Positions 1-6,510 of a stretch of 18,059 nucleotides of DNA are shown here, one piece after another; position 1 is the stretch's first letter, and every line of letters begins with the position of its first letter. Under the pieces are notes generated by a model. The model was not told the DNA's origin. It searched no databases and was given only the letters and a program-made list of their open reading frames with translations. The DNA comes from an uncultured Candidatus Saccharibacteria bacterium (GTDB lineage: Bacteria; Patescibacteria; Saccharimonadia; Saccharimonadales; UBA6022). The DNA is taken from the NCBI GenBank assembly GCA_946479115.1, contig CAMLED010000007.1, positions 1-18,059 on the forward strand. The letters run 5' to 3'. The translations under genes and the position numbers were made by a program.

Positions 1-6
1 TTTTCA

Positions 7-81
7 TGGCTGGGGTGGAGGGACTCGAACCCCCGAATGCCAGTACCAAAAACTGGTGCCTTACCACTTGGCGACACCCCA
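7..81 (-). tRNA. tRNA-Gln (anticodon UUG)
   Basis: On the minus strand a complete cloverleaf is visible. The acceptor stem is TGGGGTG (81-75) pairing with CACCCCA (17-11), followed by discriminator G and an encoded CCA end (9-7). The T arm carries GGTTCGAGTCC. The anticodon stem CCAGT/ACTGG encloses the loop TTTTGGT, giving anticodon TTG, which reads CAA (and CAG by wobble) glutamine codons. An extended -10 lies about 11 bp upstream. CCA is template-encoded, so it does not need to be added by a nucleotidyltransferase. The gene sits directly behind the P-type ATPase remnant, and its terminator would be outside the window. Confidence 0.96.
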
Positions 82-92
82 AAGCAGGGATA

Positions 93-101
93 ATTATAGC
101 A
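93..101 (-). promoter_or_regulatory. Extended -10 promoter of tRNA-Gln
   Basis: On the minus strand TG-C-TATAAT lies at 101-93, with the hexamer at 98-93. That puts the expected start within a few bases of the tRNA 5' end at 81. The hexamer contains the TAA stop codon (96-94) of the upstream ATPase-like gene, so the two functions share bases. No good -35 is seen at the right distance, which is usual for extended -10 promoters. Confidence 0.65.
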
Positions 102-951
102 TAGTACGGGGTTGCTTTGCTAGTAGCTTCTTGAGTTCATCTAAAGTTGTGACGTTAGCAGTGGCCTGTTCGTTATCACGAATGATACGTGCAATATGTT
201 CTTTTTGCTCGACACTTGCCCGCGCAAAAACACGACTAGTATCAAGAAGCTTCTCGACTTCATCATGCTTGGCGATATCGAGTGTGCGAGCATCAATGAC
301 CTGATGGAGCTGCGAAGCGATACCAATGCGCTGGGCGATACCATACGCTGCCGCTGGATGCTGGCCTGTCGTTAAGTAAAATGTGACGCCGCGGTGAGTG
401 GCAGCGGCAATTAACTGTCGTGCCTCATCAGATAGTGTACGTTGCAGGCTAATAAATCCAACAAAGGTCAATTTCTCGTTAGTGCGTAGATCACGCAGGC
501 TTTTTAGCGGATGCTTGACGGTAGTAGTGGCGAGTGCAACAATGTGCGCTCCAAAAGCAGACATGGAGTGCATGCGGATCGTGAGCGCTTCACGTTCATT
601 CTCGGATAGATCGCACTGCGCTAAAATATGTTCCGGCATGCCCTTTACGACTAATTGATAATCTGCACCATAATGCCAAATAGTACTACTAATGCCGGCA
701 TGGCGATCAAAACCAGTGTCATAGAGCGGCAAATGTGGCGGCAAGACAACGCTATTGGTGTGGAGGTAGTGTTGCAGGGCTGTATCAAGTGGATCATCCG
801 ATTCGTTAATTGCCTTGGACATGACAACCATCATGTCTTCATTCGTCTCGGCTTGCCAGGCTTTATCAACTACCCAATCGGTACCAGTAAGCACGCGAGA
901 GCTAGTGATCAGGACAGCAGTTAGTTTTGGTTGTCGTTTAAACGTAAACAT
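94..951 (-). CDS. Soluble degenerate P2-type ATPase cytoplasmic domain (pseudoenzyme)
   Basis: This 285-residue protein without membrane segments aligns by eye with the nucleotide-binding and part of the phosphorylation domain of P2-type (Ca/Mg-type) cation ATPases. Visible landmarks are DPLDTAL (about 53-59, like the GDPTExALL motif), a phenylalanine-led N-domain segment at 81-100, and the nucleotide-binding signature KGMPEHIL (103-110, usual KGAPE). These are followed by LTFVGFISL (161-169), TTGQHPAAAYGIAQRIGI (194-211) and VFARASVEQK (241-250). Catalytic features are gone: the DKTGT segment is replaced by TSSRVLTG (16-23), the aspartate of TGDxP is Q197, and the sequence ends before GDGxNDxP. 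The start at 951 is chosen because the frame upstream crosses the greA terminator, and an extended -10 lies 7 bp before this ATG. Function is unknown; it could be an ATP-sensing or partner-binding protein or a decaying gene, but the frame is intact and has its own promoter. Confidence 0.8.
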   Translation of the reverse strand: MFTFKRQPKLTAVLITSSRVLTGTDWVVDKAWQAETNEDMMVVMSKAINESDDPLDTALQHYLHTNSVVLPPHLPLYDTGFDRHAGISSTIWHYGADYQLVVKGMPEHILAQCDLSENEREALTIRMHSMSAFGAHIVALATTTVKHPLKSLRDLRTNEKLTFVGFISLQRTLSDEARQLIAAATHRGVTFYLTTGQHPAAAYGIAQRIGIASQLHQVIDARTLDIAKHDEVEKLLDTSRVFARASVEQKEHIARIIRDNEQATANVTTLDELKKLLAKQPRTML

Positions 952-958
952 TATCTGT

Positions 959-967
959 AGTATAGCA
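959..967 (-). promoter_or_regulatory. Extended -10 promoter, near-leaderless, for the ATPase-like gene
   Basis: On the minus strand TG-C-TATACT occupies 967-959 and only 7 bases separate it from the ATG at 951. A transcript starting at the normal distance would begin at or one base before the start codon. There is no Shine-Dalgarno sequence, so a leaderless mRNA is inferred. It follows directly after the greA terminator. Confidence 0.6.
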
Positions 968-1005
968 AAAAACAACGCCGCAATGTGGAAACTTGCGGCG
1001 TTGTT
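967..1005 (-). terminator. Intrinsic terminator after greA
   Basis: A 13-bp perfect stem joins 971-983 and 993-1005 (core CAACGCCGCAA / TTGCGGCGTTG) with a 9-nt loop. On the minus strand it is followed by a run of six T (972-967, partly in the stem base). It lies 15 bp past the greA stop codon. Confidence 0.88.
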
Positions 1006-1019
1006 GTATCGTGGACGGA

Positions 1020-1487
1020 TTAATGAATGGCGACGAGCTTCAGTTGCTTGCGACCAATCGCAGAGCTCCACTCGACGATATCACGTATTTGTTTGCCAAC
1101 TAGGTTTTGGCCTAGTGGGCTCATGACTGAAATACGGCCATCGCTCGGGTTAGCTTCGAGGCTATCAACCAGCGTATAGCGAATGATACGTCCGTTGGTG
1201 TCCAGTAGTTCTACGATAGAACCAAGCGCCACCTTAAGCGCGTCACGCTTTCGAGGTAGTGGTTTAGCGATTGCTAAAGCTGCCTTTTTATCAGCGAGAT
1301 CACTATCTAGGATCTCTAGAATAGCGAGTTTTTCGACGCGCGCCAGTCGCTCGTCGTGGCTCTCTGACTTGTCGAGTTCACGCATTTCAGCAACGGTCGT
1401 CTGACGTTCGTGCTCGAGTGTCGCAATCTCGCGTTTTAGTTCTTTCATTCCTCGTTTACTTAGAAAAATCGTTTTGGCAGTATCCAT
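1020..1487 (-). CDS. greA: GreA/GreB-family transcription elongation factor
   Basis: The 155-residue protein has the size and two-part plan of GreA (usually about 158). An N-terminal antiparallel coiled coil (about residues 8-75, rich in E, K, R and L) is followed by a compact C-terminal FKBP-like domain with conserved phrases such as LGSIVELLD (about 87-95), SPLGQNLVGKQIRDIVEW (about 123-140) and the final beta strand. Gre factors enter the RNA polymerase secondary channel and stimulate cleavage of backtracked RNA. The coiled-coil tip is unusual: the GDLKEN-type acidic loop is replaced by SESHDERLA, which still offers acidic residues. The ATG at 1487 has a strong Shine-Dalgarno (AAGGGGG, 8 nt spacing), and the gene has its own promoter and terminator. 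It could be a Gre-like paralogue rather than the canonical GreA. Confidence 0.85.
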   Translation of the reverse strand: MDTAKTIFLSKRGMKELKREIATLEHERQTTVAEMRELDKSESHDERLARVEKLAILEILDSDLADKKAALAIAKPLPRKRDALKVALGSIVELLDTNGRIIRYTLVDSLEANPSDGRISVMSPLGQNLVGKQIRDIVEWSSAIGRKQLKLVAIH

Positions 1488-1535
1488 ATTGGTGTCCCCC
1501 TTTATCTTACGAATTTTAGTCTAGCAGACGATGAC

Positions 1536-1563
1536 ATTATAGAACTGTAATATACATTACAAA
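1536..1563 (-). promoter_or_regulatory. greA promoter with operator-like palindrome
   Basis: On the minus strand a TATAAT (1541-1536) is preceded at 16 bp by TTTGTA (1563-1558), giving a leader of about 42 nt to greA. Between and overlapping them lies TGTAAT-N4-ATTACA (1546-1561), a near-perfect 16-bp palindrome placed exactly where a dimeric repressor would block RNA polymerase. Promoter identity is reasonable; the operator role is inference. Confidence 0.5.
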
Positions 1564-1639
1564 TCGCCTGCTATTGTCATAAGTATGTCACTGCTGCCTG
1601 AGCCAAACCTTAATTTTTGTGCAAATGTCGAAATTATCA

Positions 1640-2659
1640 CTAATGTCGAGGAATCCGAGGTAGTTTGGGGGTGGCTTTATAGTTCGGAAGCAAGACTTTG
1701 AAGGTTGTGTCCTGCTTTGGTGCACTACTGACACTTAATTCCCCGTTATGCAGTTCAACGATTTTTTTTGCGAGTGATAGGCCTAGCCCATAGCCTCGCT
1801 TACTACTGTCGGTGCGGGATTCGTCAGCGCGATAAAAGCGGTTAAAAATATGAGGTAATTTTTCTGGAGCGATTCCGTCACCGACATTGATAATCTTAAA
1901 CCCTGACATGAGCGGTTGTTTAATCAAGACGACTTCAATGGTTGAGTTCGCGGGGCTGTATTTCATAGCGTTATCAAGCAAGATGTTTAATAGTTCTTCG
2001 ATACTTAATTCATTCGCTATGACGTTTAATTTGCGAAGGTTTTGAAGTTTAATCCGTTTATTCGTTTTATTAAGCCGATCGACAATAGATTTGGTGAGCG
2101 CCCCTAGATCGATCTTGTCCCTCGGAATATTGGCATGGTCTAATCGGGATAGTTGTAGCAGTGTGTGTGAAAGTTTGGTAAGCTTGTTAACCTCTTCGAG
2201 GTTACTGGCGAGCAGTTCGCGCATCTCTTCTTTTTTCAAAGATTGATCGCGAAGGGCCACTTCGAGCTCAATTTTCATACTAGCGAGCGGTGTGCGTAGT
2301 TCATGGCTAGCATTGCTAGTAAAGCGCGACTGCGCTTCGTGCGTTTCCTCGATGGGGCGAAGCGTTCGTTTAGCCAGGTAATAGCTACCAAAGCCCCCGG
2401 CAAACCAGATGACCAAGTTGGTAATAATCAATGCGCCAATTAGGTTATTGTTCGCTTCATGGATTTGCAGTTCACGCACGGTGTCAAACACTGTTGAATC
2501 GGTTGAAAATATCGGTGAGTTTGACTGCTGGAGATTAGTGATACGTACGCCAAGCTCAGTTGACGCAATCGAATAAATGACAAAGCTAAAAAGAATGCTG
2601 ATTGACACTAGAATAATGACATACCAGACAGTCAGTTTTACTGTTGCGGATTGAAACAT
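1640..2659 (-). CDS. Membrane sensor histidine kinase
   Basis: This 339-residue two-component kinase has TM1 at about 10-32, a short extracytoplasmic loop (33-72), TM2 at about 73-96 and a short linker in place of a full HAMP domain. The H-box SNASHELRTPLASMK follows, with His119 as the phosphoacceptor. The N-box is ELLNILLDNAMKYSP (N230), then a G1 box INVGDGI (257-263), an F-box HIFNRFYRAD (270-279) and a G2 box GYGLGLSLAKKIV (289-301). The first G1 residue is Asn258 rather than the usual Asp. The gene starts 9 bp after the regulator's stop codon, so the two are co-transcribed. The small sensor loop suggests an envelope or membrane signal; the ligand cannot be told from sequence. Confidence 0.93.
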   Translation of the reverse strand: MFQSATVKLTVWYVIILVSISILFSFVIYSIASTELGVRITNLQQSNSPIFSTDSTVFDTVRELQIHEANNNLIGALIITNLVIWFAGGFGSYYLAKRTLRPIEETHEAQSRFTSNASHELRTPLASMKIELEVALRDQSLKKEEMRELLASNLEEVNKLTKLSHTLLQLSRLDHANIPRDKIDLGALTKSIVDRLNKTNKRIKLQNLRKLNVIANELSIEELLNILLDNAMKYSPANSTIEVVLIKQPLMSGFKIINVGDGIAPEKLPHIFNRFYRADESRTDSSKRGYGLGLSLAKKIVELHNGELSVSSAPKQDTTFKVLLPNYKATPKLPRIPRH

Positions 2660-2668
2660 AGTATAGGG

Positions 2669-3346
2669 CTACTCGGGTGCTTGTAGTTTATATCCGAATC
2701 CACGAATGGTGTGAATCAGGGGTTTATCGAATGGTTGATCAATTTTATTACGGATATATTTAATATACACCTCAACCGTATTTGGTAAAATGTCGGCATC
2801 GTAATCCCAAACATGCGAAATGATAACATTTTTTGGTAACGGGCGGTTTTGATTGCGCATCAAAAATTCTAATAATGCGAATTCTTTGCCAGTTAATTGA
2901 ATTGGTGTATCACCGCGCTTTACTTCGAAAGTGACTGTATTGAGTGACAAATCTCCTGCCGTCAGGACTGTTGCATGTTGCTCGGCTGGGCGACGCAGTA
3001 AGGCACGAACTCGGGCCAATAATTCCTCGAGGGCAAATGGTTTTACAAGATAATCATCGGCGCCGCTATCAAGACCTGTTGTACGGTCACTAACGCTACC
3101 GAGCGCGGTTAATAAGAGTACTGGCGTATGAATCTTGGCTTCGCGCATGGCTTTAATGATAGAAATGCCATCATGATCACCTGGCAGCATGCGGTCAATA
3201 ATTGCGGCATCGTAGGGTTCGGTCGTCGCCATAGCATAGCCTTCGTCTCCGTCATAGGCGACGTCGACAGCATAGGTCTCTTGTTCAAGGGCCTTTTTAA
3301 GGGCTCGTGCAATTTTATGTTCATCCTCGATGACTAAAACTCTCAT
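2669..3346 (-). CDS. OmpR/PhoB-family response regulator
   Basis: A 225-residue regulator. The receiver domain (about 1-118) carries the acidic pair E7/D8, phosphoacceptor Asp51 (IIDRMLPG), Thr80 and Lys102 (VKPF). The winged-helix DNA-binding domain (about 128-222) carries QLTGKEFALLEFLM, NTVEVYIKYIRNKI and the C-terminal wing IHTIRGFGYKL, typical of OmpR/PhoB. It is the partner of the kinase immediately downstream. A TATACT lies 8 bp before the ATG with no Shine-Dalgarno, so a near-leaderless transcript is likely. The hxlR stop codon is only 28 bp upstream, so some read-through from that gene is also possible. Confidence 0.95.
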   Translation of the reverse strand: MRVLVIEDEHKIARALKKALEQETYAVDVAYDGDEGYAMATTEPYDAAIIDRMLPGDHDGISIIKAMREAKIHTPVLLLTALGSVSDRTTGLDSGADDYLVKPFALEELLARVRALLRRPAEQHATVLTAGDLSLNTVTFEVKRGDTPIQLTGKEFALLEFLMRNQNRPLPKNVIISHVWDYDADILPNTVEVYIKYIRNKIDQPFDKPLIHTIRGFGYKLQAPE

Positions 3347-3354
3347 GTACTTAT

Positions 3355-3360
3355 AGTATA
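3355..3360 (-). promoter_or_regulatory. -10 element for the response regulator operon
   Basis: On the minus strand TATACT (3360-3355) sits 8 bases before the regulator ATG. An overlapping alternative is TG-T-TATATA. No convincing -35 is visible. Short-leader or leaderless start inferred. Confidence 0.45.
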
Positions 3361-3374
3361 TAACAATACTGAGT

Positions 3375-3704
3375 CTATGCTGAGTGTGGGGCGGGCTCGT
3401 ACTGAGAGCTCCATTGTTCCATGTCCCGGATGATCGGTAGAAGTGCCTTACCCTTTTCCGTCAAATGATATTCACAGCGAGTTGCTGAGCTGGTTGGGGT
3501 CTTTTCGATAATTTCTTCAGTTTCAAGATGAAGCAAGCGAGCTGAAAGTGTACGAGGATTAATGCCTCCAACGAGGTCTTGGAGTTGGCAGAAACGAACA
3601 TTTTCTTCGTTAGCAAAAAAACGCAACAATTGCGGGGTCCATTTGTCACCTAGGATATCTGTTGCGGCCTTAACGCAGCCGATAGTTTTTTCTGCTGTAG
3701 TCAT
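3375..3704 (-). CDS. HxlR-family winged-helix transcriptional regulator
   Basis: The 109-residue protein matches the HxlR/MarR-like winged helix: ILGDKWTPQLLRFF (about 18-31), RFCQLQDLVGGINPRTLSAR (the RFxEL...GIxxRxLxxRL pattern), LETEEIIEKT, then CEYHLTEKGKALLPII and a terminal W. Members sense redox or electrophile stress or carbon metabolites, often through an N-terminal cysteine; Cys10 is in that position here. The start is set at 3704, not the in-frame ATG at 3719, because a promoter with TTGACA-N17-TATAGT (3739-3711) has its -10 inside the longer reading and ends 6 bp before this ATG. It is divergent from the 42-residue peptide, an obvious candidate target. Confidence 0.9.
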   Translation of the reverse strand: MTTAEKTIGCVKAATDILGDKWTPQLLRFFANEENVRFCQLQDLVGGINPRTLSARLLHLETEEIIEKTPTSSATRCEYHLTEKGKALLPIIRDMEQWSSQYEPAPHSA

Positions 3705-3710
3705 ATTATT

Positions 3711-3739
3711 ACTATACATTGTCTAGCGTCCGTTGTCAA
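3711..3739 (-). promoter_or_regulatory. hxlR promoter (leaderless)
   Basis: On the minus strand TTGACA (3739-3734), a 17-bp spacer and TATAGT (3716-3711) are followed by 6 bases and ATG. The expected +1 is the A of the start codon. This is a near-consensus sigma-70-type promoter and it decides the start of hxlR. Confidence 0.75.
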
Positions 3740-3770
3740 AAGAAGTAACGTTTATGATACCACATCACGC

Positions 3771-3799
3771 TTGTCCTAAACTGAGGACTAGATTACACT
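3771..3799 (+). promoter_or_regulatory. Promoter of the 42-residue peptide (leaderless)
   Basis: TTGTCC (3771-3776), 17-bp spacer, TACACT (3794-3799), then 6 bases to the ATG at 3806. The geometry is identical to the divergent hxlR promoter 31 bp away, so one regulator bound between them could control both. Confidence 0.6.
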
Positions 3800-3805
3800 A
3801 ATGAT

Positions 3806-3934
3806 ATGGTTAAAAAAGATACACAAAAAACAGAAAAGAATGAAACTTTTCAGCCGACTAAATTTGCACTAAAGATTGCTGCACTGGCCGCTATTAGCTT
3901 GGTTATCTTGGCAATGATTGCCGTTTACTCTTAA
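3806..3934 (+). CDS. 42-residue single-span membrane peptide
   Basis: The frame runs from ATG at 3806 to TAA at 3932-3934. It encodes a charged, lysine-rich N-terminus (MVKKDTQKTEKNE) followed by a hydrophobic segment from about residue 21 to 41 (ALKIAALAAISLVILAMIAV), typical of a small single-span membrane protein with the N-terminus inside. It is too short to assign to a family. Support comes from a properly spaced promoter ending 6 bp before the ATG and an intrinsic terminator starting 22 bp after the stop, which together define a tight monocistronic unit. Its position divergent from hxlR suggests regulation by HxlR. Function unknown. Confidence 0.72.
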   Translation: MVKKDTQKTEKNETFQPTKFALKIAALAAISLVILAMIAVYS

Positions 3935-3955
3935 ATTGAGTGTTAGTCGTTTCTA

Positions 3956-3986
3956 AGACATCACTATCGACGTGATGTCTTTTTTT
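3956..3986 (+). terminator. Intrinsic terminator after the 42-residue peptide
   Basis: Stem AGACATCAC (3956-3964) / GTGATGTCT (3972-3980) with a 7-nt loop, followed by a T run to 3986. It overlaps the last codons of the convergent ABC permease, which ends inside the hairpin. Confidence 0.88.
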
Positions 3987-5193
3987 CGTTACCAATAAAT
4001 AACGTGCGCAGAGATAATCGCTTTGAATATTCCAGCGCACCGTAGCGGAACAAGCGAATGGCGATAGCCATGATGATCGTGGCACTGATACCTAGGATAA
4101 CAATGCCAATCAGGGCATCACTTACACTCAAATTACCAACGGCATTACGTAGCATCAATGGAATTGGAGCAGTTAACGGGAAAAATGTTAGGAATGTCAC
4201 AAGTCCTGATGTTGGTGCTGAGATAAACAGTGTAACGGCATACAATGGTCCAAAGATGAGGGTCATGACAATACCGAAGAAACCACCGGCCTCTTTGGCA
4301 GTTGGGACAGCTGCACCGATAGCGACCAAAAGTCCCGTAAACAGCAAGAAGCTAAGGAAGAATATAGCCGCACCAATACCAATACGGAGTGGGTCGAGAG
4401 GGATATTGGTTAAATCAACACTTGGCAGCGCTAGCTGGTCGCCAAATTGGAAATAAATAATCAAAATTGGAATCAGGATTGTAACAATTTGAATCATGGC
4501 TAACACGATCAATGACAAGATTTTACCTATAATGAGTGTCCGTGCTTTGATGGTTGTCAGAATCATTTCAATAACGCGATTCTCTTTTTCCTCAGTGGTA
4601 CTAGTCAGCATTTGGCTACCGAACATCACGATAAGGACATAGAACAAGACAAGGAAGACACCGGGCGCAATCAGCTGTTTAAAGCCGTCATATTCTGCAC
4701 CGTCCTGATATGTTTTGGCATCAAAACCAATTTTCTTTTGCAGAATAGCAACCACTTGTGGGTCGGTGGTGGCGGCGACAGAGCTGGTCAGCAGTGCTTC
4801 AGCGGTACCTTGGTAGCGGCTATTATCGAATAAGCCGACGTCCTTGGCGTACACCTGTACCTTATTTTTAGTAAGGTCAGCAGGATAATAAAAGTAAGCA
4901 TCGAGTTTGCCATTTTTGACGTCATCAATCCCCTGTTGTTTATTTTCGACTGCCTTGGCATTTAATTGAGCGAGGAGCTGCGGGGCAATTACTTTTGAAT
5001 CATCTGTAACGGCCAGGTTAAACTTTTGGTTAACAGTGTCAAGGGTGGCCTGCTCGGTGGCTTGGCTTGAGAAAAAGATAATCGCAAATACCATACCGAT
5101 AACAACTGGAAACGATAATGCTGTAATCCAAAATGTTTTCTTTTTTAGTGTTCGTAGGACTTCAAAACTAAAAACGGTGGCTAGATTATGCAT
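3964..5193 (-). CDS. ABC-2 type transporter permease (NatB/YhaP-like)
   Basis: The 409-residue membrane protein has the layout of ABC2_membrane_3/NatB exporters. TM1 is at about 20-42 (FWITALSFPVVIGMVFAIIF), a large extracytoplasmic domain of about 145 residues follows, then five or six further membrane segments from about residue 185 to 395, with the cytoplasmic segment TTEEKENRVIEMILTT just after TM2 that is typical of the family. The ATG at 5193 has GAGGGAG 6 bp upstream and overlaps the ATPase stop codon by 8 bp, indicating translational coupling; the in-frame extension to 5262 lies inside the ATPase gene and is rejected. With the ATPase it likely forms a homodimeric or heterodimeric exporter. 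Substrate unknown; sodium, lipid or peptide export are family precedents. Confidence 0.92.
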   Translation of the reverse strand: MHNLATVFSFEVLRTLKKKTFWITALSFPVVIGMVFAIIFFSSQATEQATLDTVNQKFNLAVTDDSKVIAPQLLAQLNAKAVENKQQGIDDVKNGKLDAYFYYPADLTKNKVQVYAKDVGLFDNSRYQGTAEALLTSSVAATTDPQVVAILQKKIGFDAKTYQDGAEYDGFKQLIAPGVFLVLFYVLIVMFGSQMLTSTTEEKENRVIEMILTTIKARTLIIGKILSLIVLAMIQIVTILIPILIIYFQFGDQLALPSVDLTNIPLDPLRIGIGAAIFFLSFLLFTGLLVAIGAAVPTAKEAGGFFGIVMTLIFGPLYAVTLFISAPTSGLVTFLTFFPLTAPIPLMLRNAVGNLSVSDALIGIVILGISATIIMAIAIRLFRYGALEYSKRLSLRTLFIGNEKKTSRR

Positions 5194-5941
5194 GGTCAAC
5201 TCCCTCTTGTTCGGTTGGGTCACCGTAAACCGTGACGAAAATGTCATCGAGCGAGGCTCCATTAAATTTCTTTTTTACAGCTGCAATTGTGCCGTAAGCA
5301 CTGGCCGCACCATCTTTTAGGAGGATGATTCGGTCGCATAGTCGCTCAACCTCTTCCATCTGGTGGGTGACGAAGATAACTGTAGCGCCGGCAGCTTGAT
5401 GTTCTTCGATGATGTTCATCAGTAGACGGCGATTGACTGGGTCGAACCCTTTAGTAGGCTCATCCAGGATGAGTAGGCTTGGGTTGTTCATGATTGTGAC
5501 ACCGAGCTGTACTTTTTGTTGCTGTCCACCAGATAACTTGTCGAGCCGAGTCTTGGCTTTGTCGGCAAGTCCAACACGTTCTAGATATGCGAGTGACCAT
5601 TTTTCGGCAGCGGCTCGGGTCATGCCTTTTAGGCGGCCAAAATAAATCATGACAGTGATGACTGACTCTTTTTTATAAAGGCCACGCTCTTCTGGTAAAT
5701 ACCCCAGCTGGACACCGCTATCTACAGCGTATTCCTTGCCGTCAATTAGAAGGCTACCCCCAGTTGGCTGGTAGATACCTAATAATGCGCGAATAGTAGT
5801 GGTTTTACCTGAGCCATTTGCGCCCAGTAGGCCGAATGTTTCACCTTTCTTAATATCAAAACTCAGATCATTAATGACGGTTTGATTGCCGAACATCATT
5901 TTGAAATGATCGATGGTGACAAGCGCTTCATTTTTTGGCAT
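5186..5941 (-). CDS. ABC transporter ATP-binding protein
   Basis: A 251-residue nucleotide-binding subunit with all canonical motifs: Walker A GANGSGKTT (about 40-48), Q-loop region GYLPEERGLY, signature LSGGQQQK (about 136-143), Walker B LLILDEPTKG, D-loop FDPVNRR and H-loop VTHQMEE. The GYLPEERGLYKK segment and the C-terminal extension after the H-loop resemble NatA/YhaQ ATPases that pair with NatB-type permeases, which matches the coupled permease downstream. It lies 18 bp after the yajQ stop, so read-through from yajQ is likely. The start ATG has AGAAGG about 11 bp upstream, a weakly placed ribosome site. Confidence 0.95.
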   Translation of the reverse strand: MPKNEALVTIDHFKMMFGNQTVINDLSFDIKKGETFGLLGANGSGKTTTIRALLGIYQPTGGSLLIDGKEYAVDSGVQLGYLPEERGLYKKESVITVMIYFGRLKGMTRAAAEKWSLAYLERVGLADKAKTRLDKLSGGQQQKVQLGVTIMNNPSLLILDEPTKGFDPVNRRLLMNIIEEHQAAGATVIFVTHQMEEVERLCDRIILLKDGAASAYGTIAAVKKKFNGASLDDIFVTVYGDPTEQEGVDHA

Positions 5942-5959
5942 AGAATAGGGACCTTCTGT

Positions 5960-6454
5960 TTAACGATAGTTGATAAATTGGAGCGGGAATTCGTATTCGG
6001 TGTTTTTTAGCAATGTAATAACATCCTGTAGGTCGTTTTTACTGCTGCTGGTAACGCGGACCATGTCACCTTGGATTTGGGTTTTGACTTTTGGTGCTTC
6101 TTCACGAAGTTGTTTAGTAATTTTCTTTGCATCGTCTTGTGACAAGCCTTGTTTGAATGGGATTTCCCAGGTGGTTTTGAGGTTAGCCTCGACTGGTGTT
6201 TTGTCGAGATTCAAAACTTTCGAGCTTTGTTCGCGTCCGGCTAGTTTTTTGCGGACGATATCAAGGACTGCATCACATTGCCACTCCCCTGCGCCGGTAA
6301 TCTTGAAACCTTTTTTATCATCAAGCCACTCGATCGCAGCTGGTGTGCCTTTAAAATCATAGCGTCCGCCGATTTCTCGTTCGGTCGCCGCAAAGACGTT
6401 GTTCATCTCTGCCTTGTCATAGTCTGAAACGATATCAAAAGAAAATGTTGCCAT
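5960..6454 (-). CDS. yajQ: YajQ-family nucleotide/c-di-GMP-binding protein
   Basis: This 164-residue protein is colinear with YajQ (usually about 160-163). It opens with MATFSFDIVSDYDKAEMNNV and carries REIGGRYDFKGT (about 27-38), a central KTTWEIPFKQGLSQDDAKKI stretch and the C-terminal LLKNTEYEFPLQFINYR. The fold is two ferredoxin-like domains. Family members bind nucleotides, and in Xanthomonas one binds c-di-GMP and acts as a transcription co-regulator; the general role is unsettled. The start is 6454 rather than the upstream in-frame ATG at 6514: the sequence before it is not YajQ-like, and an extended -10 ends 6 bp before this ATG. It is followed closely by the ABC exporter genes. Confidence 0.95.
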   Translation of the reverse strand: MATFSFDIVSDYDKAEMNNVFAATEREIGGRYDFKGTPAAIEWLDDKKGFKITGAGEWQCDAVLDIVRKKLAGREQSSKVLNLDKTPVEANLKTTWEIPFKQGLSQDDAKKITKQLREEAPKVKTQIQGDMVRVTSSSKNDLQDVITLLKNTEYEFPLQFINYR

Positions 6455-6460
6455 ATGTCC

Positions 6461-6469
6461 ATTGTAGCA
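6461..6469 (-). promoter_or_regulatory. Extended -10 promoter of yajQ (leaderless)
   Basis: On the minus strand TG-C-TACAAT (6469-6461) is followed by exactly 6 bases and the yajQ ATG, so the predicted +1 is the start codon. No Shine-Dalgarno is present. Confidence 0.65.
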
Positions 6470-6510
6470 TCGGTGAGCGGAGCTAGATAGAAATATTTCA
6501 GATTCAAGGA

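Noticed and set aside
952..1071. N-terminal extension of the ATPase-like frame
   Set aside because: It runs back through the greA terminator and stop region, and would encode the hairpin; a promoter ends 7 bp before the ATG at 951, so the shorter start is right.
4058..4456. Plus-strand 132-residue frame within the ABC permease
   Set aside because: A shadow of the permease codons; the minus-strand protein has clear membrane topology and family motifs.
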